This document shows positions 5,925 to 6,766 of a DNA stretch of 6,766 nt, one piece after another (position 1 is the first letter of the stretch; the number at the start of each line of letters is the position of its first letter). The stretch covers positions 1 through 6,766 of the forward strand of contig CAMUQM010000106.1 of NCBI GenBank assembly GCA_947095945.1. Reading direction: 5' to 3'. A program made the position numbers and the translations under genes. The notes under the pieces were generated by a model. That model saw only the letters and a list, made by a program, of their open reading frames with translations, did no database searches and was not told where the DNA came from. Origin of the DNA: an uncultured Prevotella sp. GTDB taxonomy: Bacteria; Bacteroidota; Bacteroidia; Bacteroidales; Bacteroidaceae.

Positions 5925-6755
5925 CTATATCTTCTTGATGTTATCTGCTTGTAATGCAGCACCAATTGCAGTACAATACTCTGAATTCTTCGGAATGATA
6001 AAGCGAACGTCATAAATCTTCTCCATTACAGGGAAGAGAAGTTCGCATTGTGGTAACAAACTAAGGTTACCAATAAGTACAAAGTCACGGATATCGCTAT
6101 TCAAAGAACTCAATATTGTTGCAGAACCAATAGACTGCAACACCAAACCAATTAATCCTAAAGCAATATCCTCACGGCTGGCATTAGCCTGTGCATTGGC
6201 AAAGAGTGAAGCTGTTGCATCCATTGGCAAACCCGGAAGCGGACTGGTAGAGATGTCTTTAATCTGCAGATTGATACGAGAGATATCCCCCTTATTAGCT
6301 AAAGCAATGATTTCATTAATATTATCTGTCTGCAAAAGCAAACGAGAAAGACCGCTCAACGTACCGCCACCAATACCAATACCGCCAATATGACGTACTT
6401 CATTGCCATCACAAAGCACAAGCGAAGTACCTGTACCCATCGAAACAACTATCATACGTTGCAACTTCGACTCAAACTGAGCACCTAAGCCATCAGCCAA
6501 AAACTCATCAGCCTTAGCCGTTGGAAGTCCATAAACAGGCTTATTAATATAGTGAGCACCAACGCCCGTAAGCATAACACGCTCAACATCAAACAACTCT
6601 ATCCTATTGTCATATAGATATTTTCCAAAAGCTCCGTACAAGGATGTTACTGGATCAGTAGCCTTGATACGCAAAGGTTTAATAACCTTACCTTCTCTGA
6701 TTCCAACAATCTTAGTTGTTGAAATGCCCACATCTATACCGATGGAAATCTTCAT
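5925..6755 (-). CDS. coaW: Type II pantothenate kinase (CoaW-like)
   Basis: The 276-residue cytoplasmic protein phosphorylates pantothenate with ATP, the first step of coenzyme A synthesis. It shows the ASKHA nucleotide-binding layout of type II kinases: phosphate-1 loop Gly-Ile-Asp-Val-Gly-Ile-Ser-Thr-Thr-Lys (6-15); Glu84 in Ala-Asp-Glu-Phe, aligned with the catalytic-base glutamate of Staphylococcus CoaW; Met-Gly-Thr-Gly-Thr-Ser (106-111); Gly-Gly-Ile-Gly-Ile-Gly-Gly-Gly-Thr (124-132); and near the C-terminus Ala-Ile-Gly-Ala-Ala (263-267). The length matches bacterial type II enzymes (about 265-280). Type II kinases lack the tight feedback control by CoA seen in type I, at least in Staphylococcus. 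AAGG ends 4 bp before the ATG on the minus strand, a possible ribosome site at close spacing. Only 11 bp lie upstream in the window, so its promoter and any upstream operon partner are not visible. Alternative: another ASKHA sugar or activator protein, thought unlikely. Confidence 0.9.
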   Translation of the reverse strand: MKISIGIDVGISTTKIVGIREGKVIKPLRIKATDPVTSLYGAFGKYLYDNRIELFDVERVMLTGVGAHYINKPVYGLPTAKADEFLADGLGAQFESKLQRMIVVSMGTGTSLVLCDGNEVRHIGGIGIGGGTLSGLSRLLLQTDNINEIIALANKGDISRINLQIKDISTSPLPGLPMDATASLFANAQANASREDIALGLIGLVLQSIGSATILSSLNSDIRDFVLIGNLSLLPQCELLFPVMEKIYDVRFIIPKNSEYCTAIGAALQADNIKKI

Positions 6756-6766
6756 ACACCTTATAT

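Overview
The window looks like chromosomal DNA of a Bacteroidetes bacterium, most likely Prevotella or a close relative. The support is: AT-rich intergenic DNA; five Bacteroidetes-type -7 boxes (TAnnTTTG) in the expected places; genes mostly without Shine-Dalgarno sequences; a lipoprotein with an acidic stretch right after its lipidated cysteine; and proteins (long-form glutathione peroxidase, TrpB2, type II pantothenate kinase, SSS symporter) that read like Bacteroidales versions. The genus is inferred from overall impression, not from a search.

Layout: 1-656 (-) is the first 218 codons of a bile acid:sodium symporter-like (BASS/SBF) membrane transporter that runs off the left edge. 657-905 holds its promoter and the terminator of the next gene. 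906-1763 (-) is a lipoprotein of unknown function with a tyrosine-rich N-terminal half, a predicted beta-rich core and a basic tail. 1764-2031 is a divergent promoter region with a 7-2-7 inverted repeat. 2032-2580 (+) is a cysteine-type glutathione peroxidase. 2581-2905 has two hairpins, the second a clear terminator, and then a small cluster of palindromes. 2906-4348 (-) is a sodium:solute symporter. 4349-4467 is a second divergent promoter region. 4468-5829 (+) is a TrpB2-class tryptophan synthase beta chain. A perfect 15-bp bidirectional terminator separates it from the convergent 5925-6755 (-), a type II pantothenate kinase.

The six genes appear to be single transcription units; adjacent genes are divergent, convergent or separated by a terminator. 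They do not form one pathway. The theme is ordinary housekeeping and accessory metabolism: solute uptake, peroxide defence, indole/tryptophan metabolism and the first step of CoA synthesis. I see no RNA gene, mobile element, CRISPR array, phage gene or recognisable multi-gene defence system. The least explained items are the Tyr-rich lipoprotein, the inverted repeat in front of it, and the TrpB2 gene with no trpA or other trp gene beside it.
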